Positions 8,424-16,730 of a DNA stretch of 64,000 nt are shown here, in pieces. Under the pieces are notes generated by a model. It was not told the DNA's origin. It was given only the letters and a program-made list of their open reading frames with translations, and ran no database searches. Numbering within the stretch: the first letter of the stretch is position 1; each line of letters starts with the position of its first letter. The stretch is taken from the NCBI GenBank assembly GCA_016722075.1, contig JADKGW010000001.1:3534001-3598000 (forward strand), read 5' to 3'. A program made the translations under genes and the position numbers. Origin of the DNA: Candidatus Kouleothrix ribensis (GTDB lineage Bacteria; Chloroflexota; Chloroflexia; Chloroflexales; Roseiflexaceae).

Positions 8424-9341
8424 TCAGCGGTTGCCAGGGTCAAGCGCCTGGCGCAGGCCATCGCCAAGGAACGAGAACGCCAGCACCAGCAGCGTGAGCG
8501 TGGCGGCCGGCACGAACACCAGCAGGCTATTCTGGCCCAGCAGCGGCGTCGCCTCGACGATCATCTTGCCGATGCTGGTGGCCGGCGACTGGATGCCCAG
8601 GCCGAGCAGGCTGAGCGTGGCCTCGCCGACGATCGCGTTGACCACATCGAGCGTGGCGGCGGTGATCACCAGACCGGCGACGTTCGGCAGGATGTGCTGG
8701 CGCAGGATGCCCAGCTCGCTCTGGCCGATCGCGCGCGCCGCCAGCACGAAATCGCGCTCGCGCAGGCTGAGCGTCTGGCCGCGCACATAGCGCGCCATCA
8801 GCGGCCAACCAACCAGGCTGATCGAGGCGGCCACCAGCACCAGCCGGGCAGTGCTGCCGTAGTTCTCGGTGACCCACTGGCCAAACACCGCCGCAACCAG
8901 GATGGCCAGCAGCAGGCCGGGAAACGCGAATACCATATCGGCCACCCGCGCGATCAGCGTGTCGACCCAGCCGCCGAAGTAGCCGGCCAGCAGCCCCAGC
9001 GCGCCGCCCAGCCCGATGTTGATCAGCTCGACCACCAGCGCCACCAGCAGCGACACGCGCAGGCCGGCCAGCAGGCGCGCCAGGGTGTCGTGGCCAAGCC
9101 GGTCGGTGCCGAGCGGGTGTGTACGCGACGGCGCGGCGTTGATCGTGCCAAAATCAGTGCGCGTCGCATCGACCGGGTAGAGCCACGGGCCGGCCAGTGC
9201 CGCCAGCACCACCAGCACCACGACGATCAGGCTGAGCAAGCCGGCCCGGCTGCGCATCAGCCGGCGCCAGAAACCCGGCGCGGATCGCTGGTTGTCGGGC
9301 GGCGGCGCGACGGCGCTCGATATGTTCGCCAGCTGACTCAT
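8424..9341 (-). CDS. Oligopeptide/dipeptide-type ABC transporter permease (DppC-like)
   Basis: Inner-membrane permease of a peptide- or nickel-type importer. The 305-residue protein has a cytoplasmic N-terminal tail, a first membrane segment (LLSLIVVVLVVLAALAGPW), the periplasmic motif HPLGTDRLGHDTLARLLAGL diagnostic of DppC/OppC, four further membrane segments, and the cytoplasmic EAA loop (RERDFVLAARAIGQSELGIL) that docks with the ATPase. It follows dppB-like and binding-protein genes on the same strand, in the order binding protein, DppB, DppC. No ATPase genes are adjacent; downstream is the RNA methyltransferase. Energy-coupling subunits must be encoded elsewhere or shared. Confidence 0.93.
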   Translation of the reverse strand: MSQLANISSAVAPPPDNQRSAPGFWRRLMRSRAGLLSLIVVVLVVLAALAGPWLYPVDATRTDFGTINAAPSRTHPLGTDRLGHDTLARLLAGLRVSLLVALVVELINIGLGGALGLLAGYFGGWVDTLIARVADMVFAFPGLLLAILVAAVFGQWVTENYGSTARLVLVAASISLVGWPLMARYVRGQTLSLRERDFVLAARAIGQSELGILRQHILPNVAGLVITAATLDVVNAIVGEATLSLLGLGIQSPATSIGKMIVEATPLLGQNSLLVFVPAATLTLLVLAFSFLGDGLRQALDPGNR

Positions 9342-9593
9342 ACGTCGTGCAGGTTGTTGGTTGTGTATTGCAGCGTATCGACCCTTCCGCTCTGTTTCGA
9401 ATACGCACGAAGCGCACGAGGCCGGCTACCGCCAATCGACGCGAATGCCCGTCGCGCTATGCGTGAATCGCCGGTGATTATGCTGCCGGCCCGCTAGTAT
9501 CGCCTGGCGCACATTCGTTGCTGGTTGCAGCCGGCACGATCGCGAGAGGCTGCCGACTACCGGCCAACCCGCAGCGGATTCTATCGACCGGTA
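9342..9593. other. 252-base spacer between the two permease genes
   Basis: No conserved gene is seen. The spacing is unusually large for DppB/DppC partners, which normally overlap or nearly touch. A fragment ATACGCACGAAGCGCACGAGG (9399-9419) resembles the interior of the small dispersed elements described at 15550 and 24457, so it may be an eroded insertion. Confidence 0.5.
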
Positions 9594-10535
9594 CTAGGTA
9601 TCGGCCAGGCGGACGCGCGGATCGAACACCTGGTAGAGCAGATCGCTGACCAGGTTCATCAGCACCACCGCAAGCCCCAGGATGATCGTCGTACCCTGGA
9701 TCACCGGGTAATCGCGCCGGCCGACTGCCTCGACCGCGATGCGGCCCATGCCGGGAATATTGAACAGCACCTCGACCACAAACGCGCCGGTGACCAGGAA
9801 CGCCGCCGCCGGGCCGACGAAGGTAATCAGCGGCAGTAGCGCGTTGCGCAGCACATGGCGGTTGATCACCAGGCGCTGCGGCAGGCCCTTCGCATGCGCA
9901 GTGCGCACGTAGTCCTCGCGCAGCACCTCGAGCAGCGCCGCGCGGGTCAGCTGGATGATGTAGCCGATATTCGCCGCCGCCAGCACCAGCACCGGCAGCA
10001 CCACATGCTCGGGGCGGCCCCAGCCGGCCTGCGGCAGGCTCGGCAGCCTGGCGCGGTAGGCCGCCAGGTTGATCGCCCACAGCAGCGGGATGAGCACGAA
10101 GCTGGGGATCGAGTAGAGCACCAGCGCGGCGCCTACGATCCCACGATCGGCCAGGGTATAGTGGCGCAGCGCGGCCAGCATGCCCAATGGCACGCCCACC
10201 AGCATGCTCAGGAGCAGCGCCAGCCCGCCCACCGCCAGCGAGATGCCCACGCCCTGGCGGATCAGCCCGATCACCGGCCGGCCCTCGTACTGGAACGACA
10301 GCCCGAGGTTGCCGCGCAGCAGGCCGGCCACGTAGCCAAAGTACTGCTCAACCAGCGGCCGGTCGAGGCCATACAGATGCTGCAGCCGCGCGTATGTCGC
10401 CGGGTCGCGCCGCGGCCCCATCAGCACCAAGATCGGGTCGCCGGGCGCGAGGTGGCCGATCAGAAACGTGAGAAATGTCAGGCTGAACAGCACAAACAGC
10501 ATGCTGACCGCGCGGCGGGTGAAGAATCGCAGCAT
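9594..10535 (-). CDS. Oligopeptide/dipeptide-type ABC transporter permease (DppB-like)
   Basis: Partner permease of the DppC-like protein. The 313-residue product starts with the characteristic FFTRRAVSMLFVLFSLTFLTF segment, continues with GDPILVLMGPRRDPATYARL and LYGLDRPLVEQYFGY (periplasmic loop conserved in DppB/OppB), and ends with VSDLLYQVFDPRVRL. The EAA loop is EDYVRTAHAKGLPQRLVINR. Six membrane segments are expected. The gene lies 80 bases downstream of the binding-protein gene, across an inverted repeat, and its product would form a heterodimer with the DppC-like protein. Confidence 0.93.
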   Translation of the reverse strand: MLRFFTRRAVSMLFVLFSLTFLTFLIGHLAPGDPILVLMGPRRDPATYARLQHLYGLDRPLVEQYFGYVAGLLRGNLGLSFQYEGRPVIGLIRQGVGISLAVGGLALLLSMLVGVPLGMLAALRHYTLADRGIVGAALVLYSIPSFVLIPLLWAINLAAYRARLPSLPQAGWGRPEHVVLPVLVLAAANIGYIIQLTRAALLEVLREDYVRTAHAKGLPQRLVINRHVLRNALLPLITFVGPAAAFLVTGAFVVEVLFNIPGMGRIAVEAVGRRDYPVIQGTTIILGLAVVLMNLVSDLLYQVFDPRVRLADT

Positions 10536-10546
10536 AGCATCCCTGG

Positions 10547-10595
10547 GTTGGCAGGTTCGAGCATGTGAAGACTATGCGCCATAGAACCTGCCAAC
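10547..10595. other. Intercistronic inverted repeat between binding protein and DppB-like genes
   Basis: Perfect 12-base arms (GTTGGCAGGTTC / GAACCTGCCAAC) separated by 25 bases. In peptide importers such hairpins often leave excess binding-protein mRNA relative to permease; that role here is inferred. Confidence 0.55.
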
Positions 10596-10615
10596 ACGCA
10601 AACGCGCCAACGTCG

Positions 10616-12349
10616 CTACTTCAGCTCAACCTTCGACCAGTCGGGGATGATCAGGCCCTGTGGCGTCAGCACGATCCCCGTGACGCGCGGCCGCAGCAGG
10701 ATGTTCAGCTTGGGGTAGAACAGCGGCGCCCAGGCGACCTGGTCGATCGCGATCTGCTCGGCCTGGTTGTAGAGCTGTAGCCGCCGCTCGATCTGGGTGC
10801 GGTCGCCCAGCCGGTCGGCCTCATCGACCAGCTGATCGAACTGCGGGTCGGAGAAGTGGCCATTGTTGTTCGGGTTGCCGCTGCGCAGCAGCTGCGAGAG
10901 AAAATTCTGCGGGTCGGGGTAGTCGGCGCCCCACACGCTGTAGTAGAACTGCAGGCCCTCGGTGGGCGTGTAGTAGGTTGTGTCGAGGTTCTTGCTAAAG
11001 GTGGCCAGCTCGAACGATTGGAGCTTGACCTTCACGCCCAGGTTTTGCTCCCACATGCTCTGCAGCGCCTGCACCACCGTCTCGTTATCGCCCTCTTGCC
11101 CATAGGCCAGCGTGATCTCGGGCAGGCCCTGGCCGTTGGCGAAGCCGGCCTGGGCCAGCGCATCCTTGGCGGCAGCCGCATCGAACGCCAGCGGCTTGAT
11201 CGGCAGCTGCGTGCCCACCAGCCCGGTCGGCAGGATGCGGTCGGCCGGCACGACTCCGCCGGCGAGCACCTGGTTGGCCAGGGTCGGCTTGTCGATCGCC
11301 AGCGCAAAGGCCCGCCGCACTGCCAGGTTGTCGAAGGGCGGCTTGAGATGGTTGAAGCCAATGTAGCGCGTGGTCAGCTGCGCGGCCGATTTGAAGTCGG
11401 GCAGGCTCTGCACGTCGGGGATATGCGCGGCCGGCACGGGGTTCTGGCCGCTGCCCTGAATATCGAGCTCGCCGGTCTGGTACAGCTGATAGGCCGTCTC
11501 GCTGTCTTTGGTGAACGGCATCTGCACATATGCAATGCCGGGCCGGCCCTGCCAATAGTTCGGATTGGCCTCGAGCACGATCGACTGGCCGTGCTTCCAC
11601 TCCTTGACCTTGAACGGGCCGGTGCCGTAGGCTTGCTCTTGCCAGTTCGCGCCGCTCTCGATCAGCTTCTGCGGCACCACCGAGGTGTCGGCGTAGGTCA
11701 GCAGCGCCAGGAAGTAGGCGATCGGCGCGTCAAGCGTCACCTCGAGCGTCTTGGCGTCGATCGCCTTGACGCCAGTGGCTGCCTTGGCCTTGCCGTCGAT
11801 CACCTCCTGCGCGCCAACGATATGGCCGAAGTGGGCCGAGGCCGCAAACGCGCCAATATCGGGCGAGAGCGCGCGGTTGATCGAGTAGGCGAAGTCGTTG
11901 GCGCTGACGGGCGTGCCATCGCCGAATTTCAGGCCGTCGCGGATGGTAAACGTATACACCTTGCCATCTTCGCTGACCTTCCAGCTGGCAGCGCCATCGG
12001 GCTGCACCTCGAGGTCGGGGCCGAGCCGCACCAGGCCGGCGAAGATCAGGCCGATCACAATATTATTGGGCGCATCGCCGGGCTTGGCCGGGTCGAGCGA
12101 GGTCAGCTCGCTCAGGCCCTCGACCGGCCAGCGTAGTGTGTCGGCCGGGGCGGTGCCGCCTGTGGCGGCGGTTGGCGCGGCGGCCGCCGTGGCATCGGTG
12201 GCCGGCGCGGTGGCGGCGGCGCCTGCGGTGGGTGGAGCATCGGCTGCGGGGGTAGGCGACTGCCCGGCGCCGCCCTGGCCACAGGCCGCAGCCAGCAGCG
12301 CCACGAGCATCAGCACCAGGCTGAGCGTTGAGAAGGCACGGGTGCGCAT
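10616..12349 (-). CDS. Peptide ABC transporter substrate-binding lipoprotein (SBP_bac_5 family)
   Basis: Extracellular solute-binding lipoprotein for the DppBC-like importer. The 577-residue product has a lipoprotein signal (MRTRAF, hydrophobic core, A-A-A-C with Cys23), a 50-residue Ala/Thr/Pro linker, and the family 5 fold with the signature YTFTIRDGLKFGDGTPVSAN (about residues 130-150), KVKEWKHGQSIVLEANPNYW and QFYYSVWGADYPDP. Such proteins bind di- or oligopeptides, nickel chelates or sugars; the ligand is not predictable. It is first in an apparent operon read leftwards. An AAAGG-type ribosome site precedes the ATG. Confidence 0.93.
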   Translation of the reverse strand: MRTRAFSTLSLVLMLVALLAAACGQGGAGQSPTPAADAPPTAGAAATAPATDATAAAAPTAATGGTAPADTLRWPVEGLSELTSLDPAKPGDAPNNIVIGLIFAGLVRLGPDLEVQPDGAASWKVSEDGKVYTFTIRDGLKFGDGTPVSANDFAYSINRALSPDIGAFAASAHFGHIVGAQEVIDGKAKAATGVKAIDAKTLEVTLDAPIAYFLALLTYADTSVVPQKLIESGANWQEQAYGTGPFKVKEWKHGQSIVLEANPNYWQGRPGIAYVQMPFTKDSETAYQLYQTGELDIQGSGQNPVPAAHIPDVQSLPDFKSAAQLTTRYIGFNHLKPPFDNLAVRRAFALAIDKPTLANQVLAGGVVPADRILPTGLVGTQLPIKPLAFDAAAAKDALAQAGFANGQGLPEITLAYGQEGDNETVVQALQSMWEQNLGVKVKLQSFELATFSKNLDTTYYTPTEGLQFYYSVWGADYPDPQNFLSQLLRSGNPNNNGHFSDPQFDQLVDEADRLGDRTQIERRLQLYNQAEQIAIDQVAWAPLFYPKLNILLRPRVTGIVLTPQGLIIPDWSKVELK

Positions 12350-12827
12350 GAGGAGCCTTTCTACTACCTAAAGGTATGGGCGCAGGCGCCAGCCCGCGGC
12401 CGCGCTCGGCATGGTGCGCGGCCGGAACAGTACGGCGCAAACGATCAGCTCGCAGCGGCTATGACCGCACAATATAGGGCGCGCATTATTCCGGTGCGGG
12501 GAGTGTAGGGTACAAGCCGGGGCTTGTCAAGGAAATCGGGGTCGGTCTTTCGGCTGATTTATAGGTATGCTGCCGCGCACTCAGCCGCCCCGGCCGGCGG
12601 CCTCACAGCGCTTATGGCTGAAAGCAGGCCATGCCAGCCAGCGCCTGATCTGATCATGCCACAGGGCAGCAACGCAGCTGTTTCGGTGCCCTATGGCATA
12701 CGCCAGCACAGTGCATATACGGCAGCCTCCATTCCACGATCCAGCGCACACCCCGCACGCCAGAAGTGCGCCGCGCATGGTACAATACGCCCTCGTAGCA
12801 ATCGCCCAGACAGAAAGTACCGGCTGT
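12350..12827. other. Divergent intergenic region between importer and F420 operon
   Basis: About 480 bases without a supported gene. It must hold promoters for the leftward importer operon and the rightward cofE operon. On the plus strand TGGTACAAT (12778-12786) is a good extended -10 element, about 42 bases before the cofE start; no matching -35 is seen. Confidence 0.5.
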
Positions 12828-13583
12828 ATGCCCGCAGAGCTTCGGATCTTCCCGGTGCGCGAGGTTGGCGAGGTGCATCCCGGCGCCGACCTCGCGGAGC
12901 TAATCCTCGCCGCGCTGGCCCGCAGCGGCCAGGCGCTCGCACCCCACGATGTGCTGGTCGTCACCCAGAAGATCGTCTCCAAAGCCGAGGGCCGGATCGT
13001 CGACCCGGCCGAGGCCGAGCCTTCGCACATGGCCAACATGGCCGCAGCGCAGGGCCATAAAAACGCGCGCTACTACGAGGTGGTGCTGCGCGAAAGCCGC
13101 CGGATCGTCAAGATGGACCGCGGCGTGCTGGTGACCGAGACGCACCACGGGTTGATCTGCGCCAACGCCGGCGTCGACGAGTCGAATGTGGCCGGCGGGC
13201 GCACCGTCACGCTGCTGCCGATCGACCCCGACGCCTCGGCGCGGGCGTTGCGCGCGGCCGTGCAGGCGCGCACCGGCGCCGACGTGGCCGTGATCATCTC
13301 CGATACGTTCGGCCGGCCATGGCGCGAGGGCCAGGTCAATGTTGCGATCGGCGTCGCCGGCATCGCGCCGCTGGCCGACTACGCCGGGCAGCCCGATGCC
13401 TACGGCTACACCATGCAGGCCAGCAATATCGCCGTGGCCGACGAGCTGGCATCGGCGGCCGAGCTGGTGATGGGCAAGGTCGATCGGGTGCCGGTGGCGA
13501 TCGTGCGCGGCTACGCGTATGTGCCGGCCGACACCGGCGCCCGCGCGCTGATCCGCGCGCCCGAGAACGATCTGTTCCGCTGA
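12828..13583 (+). CDS. cofE: Coenzyme F420-0:L-glutamate ligase
   Basis: Adds gamma-linked glutamate to F420-0 using GTP, the late step of coenzyme F420 biosynthesis. The 251-residue length fits free-standing CofE (about 250). Recognisable segments are VLVVTQKIVSKAEGRIV (near residues 40-57), GVLVTETHHGLICANAGVDESN, IISDTFGRPWREGQVNVAIG and AADELVMGKVDRVPVAIVRG-like residues near the C-terminus. Start at 12828 (MPAELRIFPV) because the 45 codons upstream are unlike the family. It heads a plus-strand F420 cluster and is followed after 86 bases by a nitroreductase; in actinobacterial FbiB these two domains are fused. Confidence 0.95.
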   Translation: MPAELRIFPVREVGEVHPGADLAELILAALARSGQALAPHDVLVVTQKIVSKAEGRIVDPAEAEPSHMANMAAAQGHKNARYYEVVLRESRRIVKMDRGVLVTETHHGLICANAGVDESNVAGGRTVTLLPIDPDASARALRAAVQARTGADVAVIISDTFGRPWREGQVNVAIGVAGIAPLADYAGQPDAYGYTMQASNIAVADELASAAELVMGKVDRVPVAIVRGYAYVPADTGARALIRAPENDLFR

Positions 13584-13589
13584 CGAGGT

Positions 13590-13648
13590 GACCAGATCAC
13601 AGGATGACATGAAGTAGTGTCGTCTTGACATCTGGTCACCGCGTCATA
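13590..13648. other. Inverted repeat between cofE and nitroreductase gene
   Basis: Arms GGTGACCAGAT (near 13587-13597) and ATCTGGTCACC (near 13630-13640) flank GACA/GATGACA-type short words. The same vocabulary (GACAAGATGACA, GGTGACCAG) makes up the repeat tract at 31320-31475, suggesting one family of intergenic palindromes. Confidence 0.55.
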
Positions 13649-13669
13649 CTCCAGTGAAGGCACACGAGC

Positions 13670-14287
13670 GTGACATTCGCAGAAACCTCTGTTATGGAGA
13701 TCATCAAGGGCCGGCGCTCGGTGCGCGCGTACCTCGATCGCCCGGTGGAGCGCGCGCTGATCGAGCAGGTGCTCGAGGCCGCGGGCTGGGCACCTTCGCC
13801 GCACGGCCGCCAGCCCTGGCGCTTCGTGGTGCTTACGCGCGCCGCGCCCAAGCTGCGCCTGGCCGAGGCGATGGGCGACGAGTGGTGGCGCCAGCTGGCG
13901 ATGGACGGGCAAGACGCGGCGACGATCGCGCTGCGCCAGCGCAAATCGCACGCGCGGATCGTCAACGCGCCGGCGATCGTCATCCCGTGCCTCTACCTGG
14001 CCGAGCTGGATGTCTACCCCGACGCCGATCGCAACGCGGCCGAGGCGACCATGGCCATCCAGAGCCTGGGCTGCGCGGTGCAGAATATGCTGCTCGCGGC
14101 CTATGCGCTCGGCCTCGACGGCGGCTGGATGTGCGCGCCGCTGTTCTGCCCCGAGGTAGTGCAGGCCGCGCTCGCGCTCGGCCCGGCGCTGACGCCGCAC
14201 GCGCTGATCACGCTGGGCTACGCCGCCGCCGACCCGCTGCGGCGACCGCGCAAGCCGCTCAGCGAGCTGGTGGTGCGCTTCGACTGA
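13670..14287 (+). CDS. Nitroreductase family protein, probable FbiB C-terminal-domain equivalent
   Basis: FMN-dependent nitroreductase-fold protein of 205 residues. The N-terminal motif EIIKGRRSVRAYLDRPV binds FMN phosphate, GWAPSPHGRQPWRFVVL is the usual flavin loop, and GGWMCAPLFCPE lies near the C-terminus. Placed directly after cofE, it matches the C-terminal half of actinobacterial FbiB, which reduces dehydro-F420-0 to F420-0; I infer the same role here as a separate polypeptide. GTG start at 13670; an ATG at 13694 (MEIIKGRRSV) is the alternative and would fit the fold just as well. Confidence 0.82.
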   Translation: MTFAETSVMEIIKGRRSVRAYLDRPVERALIEQVLEAAGWAPSPHGRQPWRFVVLTRAAPKLRLAEAMGDEWWRQLAMDGQDAATIALRQRKSHARIVNAPAIVIPCLYLAELDVYPDADRNAAEATMAIQSLGCAVQNMLLAAYALGLDGGWMCAPLFCPEVVQAALALGPALTPHALITLGYAAADPLRRPRKPLSELVVRFD

Positions 14288-14373
14288 TCGATGGTGCAGG
14301 GTGGCTTCGCCGCCCGGCCAGACTTCCCGCGAGGGAGGCGACCGCGTAACTCCTGTGCTGAAGGAATACCAAC

Positions 14374-15546
14374 GTGAACGACACCTCGCTCTACGAATAT
14401 GGCCCGCTGCGCGCCAACGAGATCGACGAGCTGAACGGCGTGCTCGAGCAGGCCCTGGCATTCCCGGTTGGCAGCATGGCCGGCTGGACTGAGGCGATCA
14501 GCCATGCGCAGATGCGCGTAGTGCGCCGCGCGGGCCGGCCGGTCGCCGGCATCGGCATCATCCCCATGGGCCACTACTTCGGCGGCCGCAGCATACCGGC
14601 CGGCGGCATCACCGCAGTGGGCGTCGCGCCCGACCAGCGCGGCACCGGCGTGGGCCGCTGGATGCTCGAGCAAACACTCCAAGAGCTGCACGCCCAGGGC
14701 CTGCCGATCGCCACGCTCTACCCGGCCACCACCGCCTTCTACCGCCGCACCGGCTTCGAGCGCGCGGCGCAGCGGCTGATCTACGAGGTGCCGCTGGCCG
14801 AGATGAACCTGCGCGACTACCAGCTCGAGGCGGCGCCGGCCGGCCCCGACGAGTACGCGACGATCAAGCAGCTGTATGCGCAGCAGGCCGCGCACAGCGC
14901 CGGGTTTATCGACCGCCCGGAGTTCTACTGGCAGCAGATCCTCGAGCCGAAGAAGAAGATCGCCTACAGGTTCATCGTGCGGCGCGCCGGCGAACCCGAG
15001 GGCTACGTGATCTTCTCGCACGCCACCTGGGGCGAGCCGCTCCATGCCCACGATATCGTCGCGCTGACACCAGCCGCCGGCCGCCGGCTGCTCACGCTGC
15101 TGGCCGACCACCGCTCGATGATCGAGAAGCTGCACATCCCGGGCGGCCCCAACGACACGCTGCTGTTCCAGCTGGCCGAGCAACACCAGAAGCTCAAACA
15201 GTCGCTCGACCTGATGCTGCGGATCGTCGACGTGCCCGCTGCGCTGGCCGCGCGCGGCTACCCGGCCGGGCTCACGGCCGAGCTGCATTTCGATCTGCGC
15301 GACGAGCTGCTGCCGGCGAATAGCGGCCGGTTCGTGCTGCGGGTGGCCGGCGGGCAGGGCCAGGCCGAGCCGGGCGGCGCTGGGCATATGCGCCTGCATA
15401 TACGCGACCTGGCCGCGCTCTATACTGGCTACCTGTCGCCCCACCAGCTCCTGCAGGCCGGCACGCTCGATGCACCCGCAGCCGAGCTTGCGCGCGCGGG
15501 GCTGGTGTTCGCCGGCCCGCACCCGTGGCTGCCCGATATGTTTTAG
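14374..15546 (+). CDS. Eis-like GNAT family N-acetyltransferase
   Basis: Acetyl-CoA-dependent N-acetyltransferase of the Eis type. The 390-residue length and three-part build agree: an N-terminal GNAT domain with the acetyl-CoA loop VGVAPDQRGTGVGRWML (about residues 85-100), a second GNAT-like half (about 140-280), and a C-terminal sterol-carrier-like domain. The protein ends with a terminal Phe (PWLPDMF), matching the C-terminal carboxylate used as general base in Eis enzymes. GTG start at 14374. It lies between the nitroreductase and cofD; before a small element inserted at 15550 its stop codon and the cofD ribosome site overlapped, so it belongs to the F420 operon. The natural substrate is unknown. 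Confidence 0.85.
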   Translation: MNDTSLYEYGPLRANEIDELNGVLEQALAFPVGSMAGWTEAISHAQMRVVRRAGRPVAGIGIIPMGHYFGGRSIPAGGITAVGVAPDQRGTGVGRWMLEQTLQELHAQGLPIATLYPATTAFYRRTGFERAAQRLIYEVPLAEMNLRDYQLEAAPAGPDEYATIKQLYAQQAAHSAGFIDRPEFYWQQILEPKKKIAYRFIVRRAGEPEGYVIFSHATWGEPLHAHDIVALTPAAGRRLLTLLADHRSMIEKLHIPGGPNDTLLFQLAEQHQKLKQSLDLMLRIVDVPAALAARGYPAGLTAELHFDLRDELLPANSGRFVLRVAGGQGQAEPGGAGHMRLHIRDLAALYTGYLSPHQLLQAGTLDAPAAELARAGLVFAGPHPWLPDMF

Positions 15547-15549
15547 GAG

Positions 15550-15670
15550 CAATACCTTTCAGATAACCACCAAGGCACGAAGACACCACTATGGTAGCGC
15601 ATCCTGAAGCCCTTGGTGCCTTGGTGTCTTGGTGGTACCCATTCTTCGCGGCCGTATTTGAAACGTATTG
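15550..15670. mobile_element. 121-base MITE-like element with 10-base target duplication
   Basis: Imperfect terminal inverted repeats (CAATACCTTTCAGATA at the left, TATTTGAAACGTATTG at the right) enclose an imperfect palindrome of ACCAAGGCAC/GAAGACACC words. The element is flanked by a perfect direct repeat GTTTTAGGAG at 15540-15549 and 15671-15680, a clear target-site duplication. The left copy contains the stop codon TAG of the acetyltransferase, and the right copy supplies AGGAG for cofD. Related elements are at 24457-24582 and 30737-30846. Confidence 0.85.
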
Positions 15671-15686
15671 GTTTTAGGAGAAGACC

Positions 15687-16625
15687 ATGGTAGTTACGCT
15701 CGCGGGCGGCGTCGGCGCAGCACGCTTCCTCGAAGGGGTCGTGCAGGTGGTGCCGCCCGAGCAAGTGACCGCGATCGTCAACACCGGCGACGACATTACG
15801 CTGCACGGGCTGGCGATCTCGCCCGATGTCGATATCGTCACCTATACGCTGGCCGGCATTGTCGAGCCGATCAATGGCTGGGGCATCCGCGGCGACACGA
15901 CCAACACCCTGAAGATGCTCGGGCAGCTCGGCGCCGACACCTGGTTTCTGCTTGGCGACCGCGACCTGGCGGTACACATCCGCCGCAGCGAGCTGCTGCG
16001 CGCCGGCAAGACGCCGGCCGAGATCGCCGACGAGTTCCGCCGCGCGCTCGGCGTGCGCAGCCGGATCATCCCAATGTGCAACGAGCCGGTCGGCACCTAT
16101 ATCGAAACCGACGCCGGGCTCATGCACTTCGAGCACTACCTGGTGCAGCGCCACGCCCAGGACATCGTGCTGGGTGTGCGGTTCGAAGGCGCGGCGGCGG
16201 CTCAACCTGCGCCCGGTGTGCTCGCGGCCATCCAGGCTGCCGAGGCCATCCTGATCGCGCCGAGCAACCCGATCGTCAGCGTCGGTACGATCCTGGCGGT
16301 GCCGGGTGTGCGCGCCGCGCTCGAGTCGGCCAGCGCGCCGGTGGTTGCGGTCAGCCCGATCGTCGGCGGCGCTGCAATCAAAGGCCCGGCCGCGCCGCTG
16401 ATGACCGCGCTAGGCTACGAGGTGTCGGCTCGCGGCGTGGCGCAGTGCTACGCCGGACTGGCCGACATACTGGTGATCGACCAGGTCGACGCCGCGCTGG
16501 CCGGCGACATCCGCGCGCTGGGCATGGACGTTGTCATCACCGACACGATCATGCGCGGCCCGGCCGAGAAGCGTGCGCTGGCCCAGGCCGCGCTCGACGC
16601 CGCCCGCCAGGCCGCGCCGAAGTAG
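15687..16625 (+). CDS. cofD: 2-phospho-L-lactate transferase (F420-0 or dehydro-F420-0 synthase)
   Basis: Transfers the phospholactyl/phosphoenolpyruvyl moiety of the GDP-activated intermediate to the deazaflavin FO, making F420-0 or dehydro-F420-0. The 312-residue protein begins MVVTLAGGVGAARFLEGV, the canonical CofD N-terminus, followed by NTGDDITLHGLAISPDVDIV, WGIRGDTTNTL and FLGD-like LLGDRDLAVHI (GDP/FO site), and LIAPSNPIVSVGTILAVPGV. The ATG at 15687 follows TAGGAG, which sits in the target duplication of the upstream element. It stands between the acetyltransferase and cofC on the same strand. Confidence 0.97.
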   Translation: MVVTLAGGVGAARFLEGVVQVVPPEQVTAIVNTGDDITLHGLAISPDVDIVTYTLAGIVEPINGWGIRGDTTNTLKMLGQLGADTWFLLGDRDLAVHIRRSELLRAGKTPAEIADEFRRALGVRSRIIPMCNEPVGTYIETDAGLMHFEHYLVQRHAQDIVLGVRFEGAAAAQPAPGVLAAIQAAEAILIAPSNPIVSVGTILAVPGVRAALESASAPVVAVSPIVGGAAIKGPAAPLMTALGYEVSARGVAQCYAGLADILVIDQVDAALAGDIRALGMDVVITDTIMRGPAEKRALAQAALDAARQAAPK

Positions 16626-16648
16626 CGCCGACCCGGCCGCAGCATGGG

Positions 16649-16677
16649 CGGTCTGGGCCGGCCGCCCGCCCAGACCG
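16649..16677. other. Hairpin between cofD and cofC
   Basis: Arms CGGTCTGGGC / GCCCAGACCG with a 9-base loop in the 105-base gap; no U-run follows, so an mRNA-stabilising or palindromic-repeat role is more likely than termination. Confidence 0.5.
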
Positions 16678-16730
16678 GCCCAATCGAATAGTTCTTGAAC
16701 GTCCCTTATTTGAGTGGATCTTTAATTCCC

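Noticed and set aside
8277..9497. 406-codon plus-strand frame rich in Gln/His/Arg
   Set aside because: Antisense to the DppC-like permease; composition typical of a shadow frame.
10856..12136. 426-codon plus-strand frame
   Set aside because: Antisense shadow of the peptide-binding lipoprotein gene; no recognisable motif or ribosome site.
14218..15552. 444-codon minus-strand frame
   Set aside because: Antisense to the Eis-like acetyltransferase, whose domain order and C-terminal Phe are clear.
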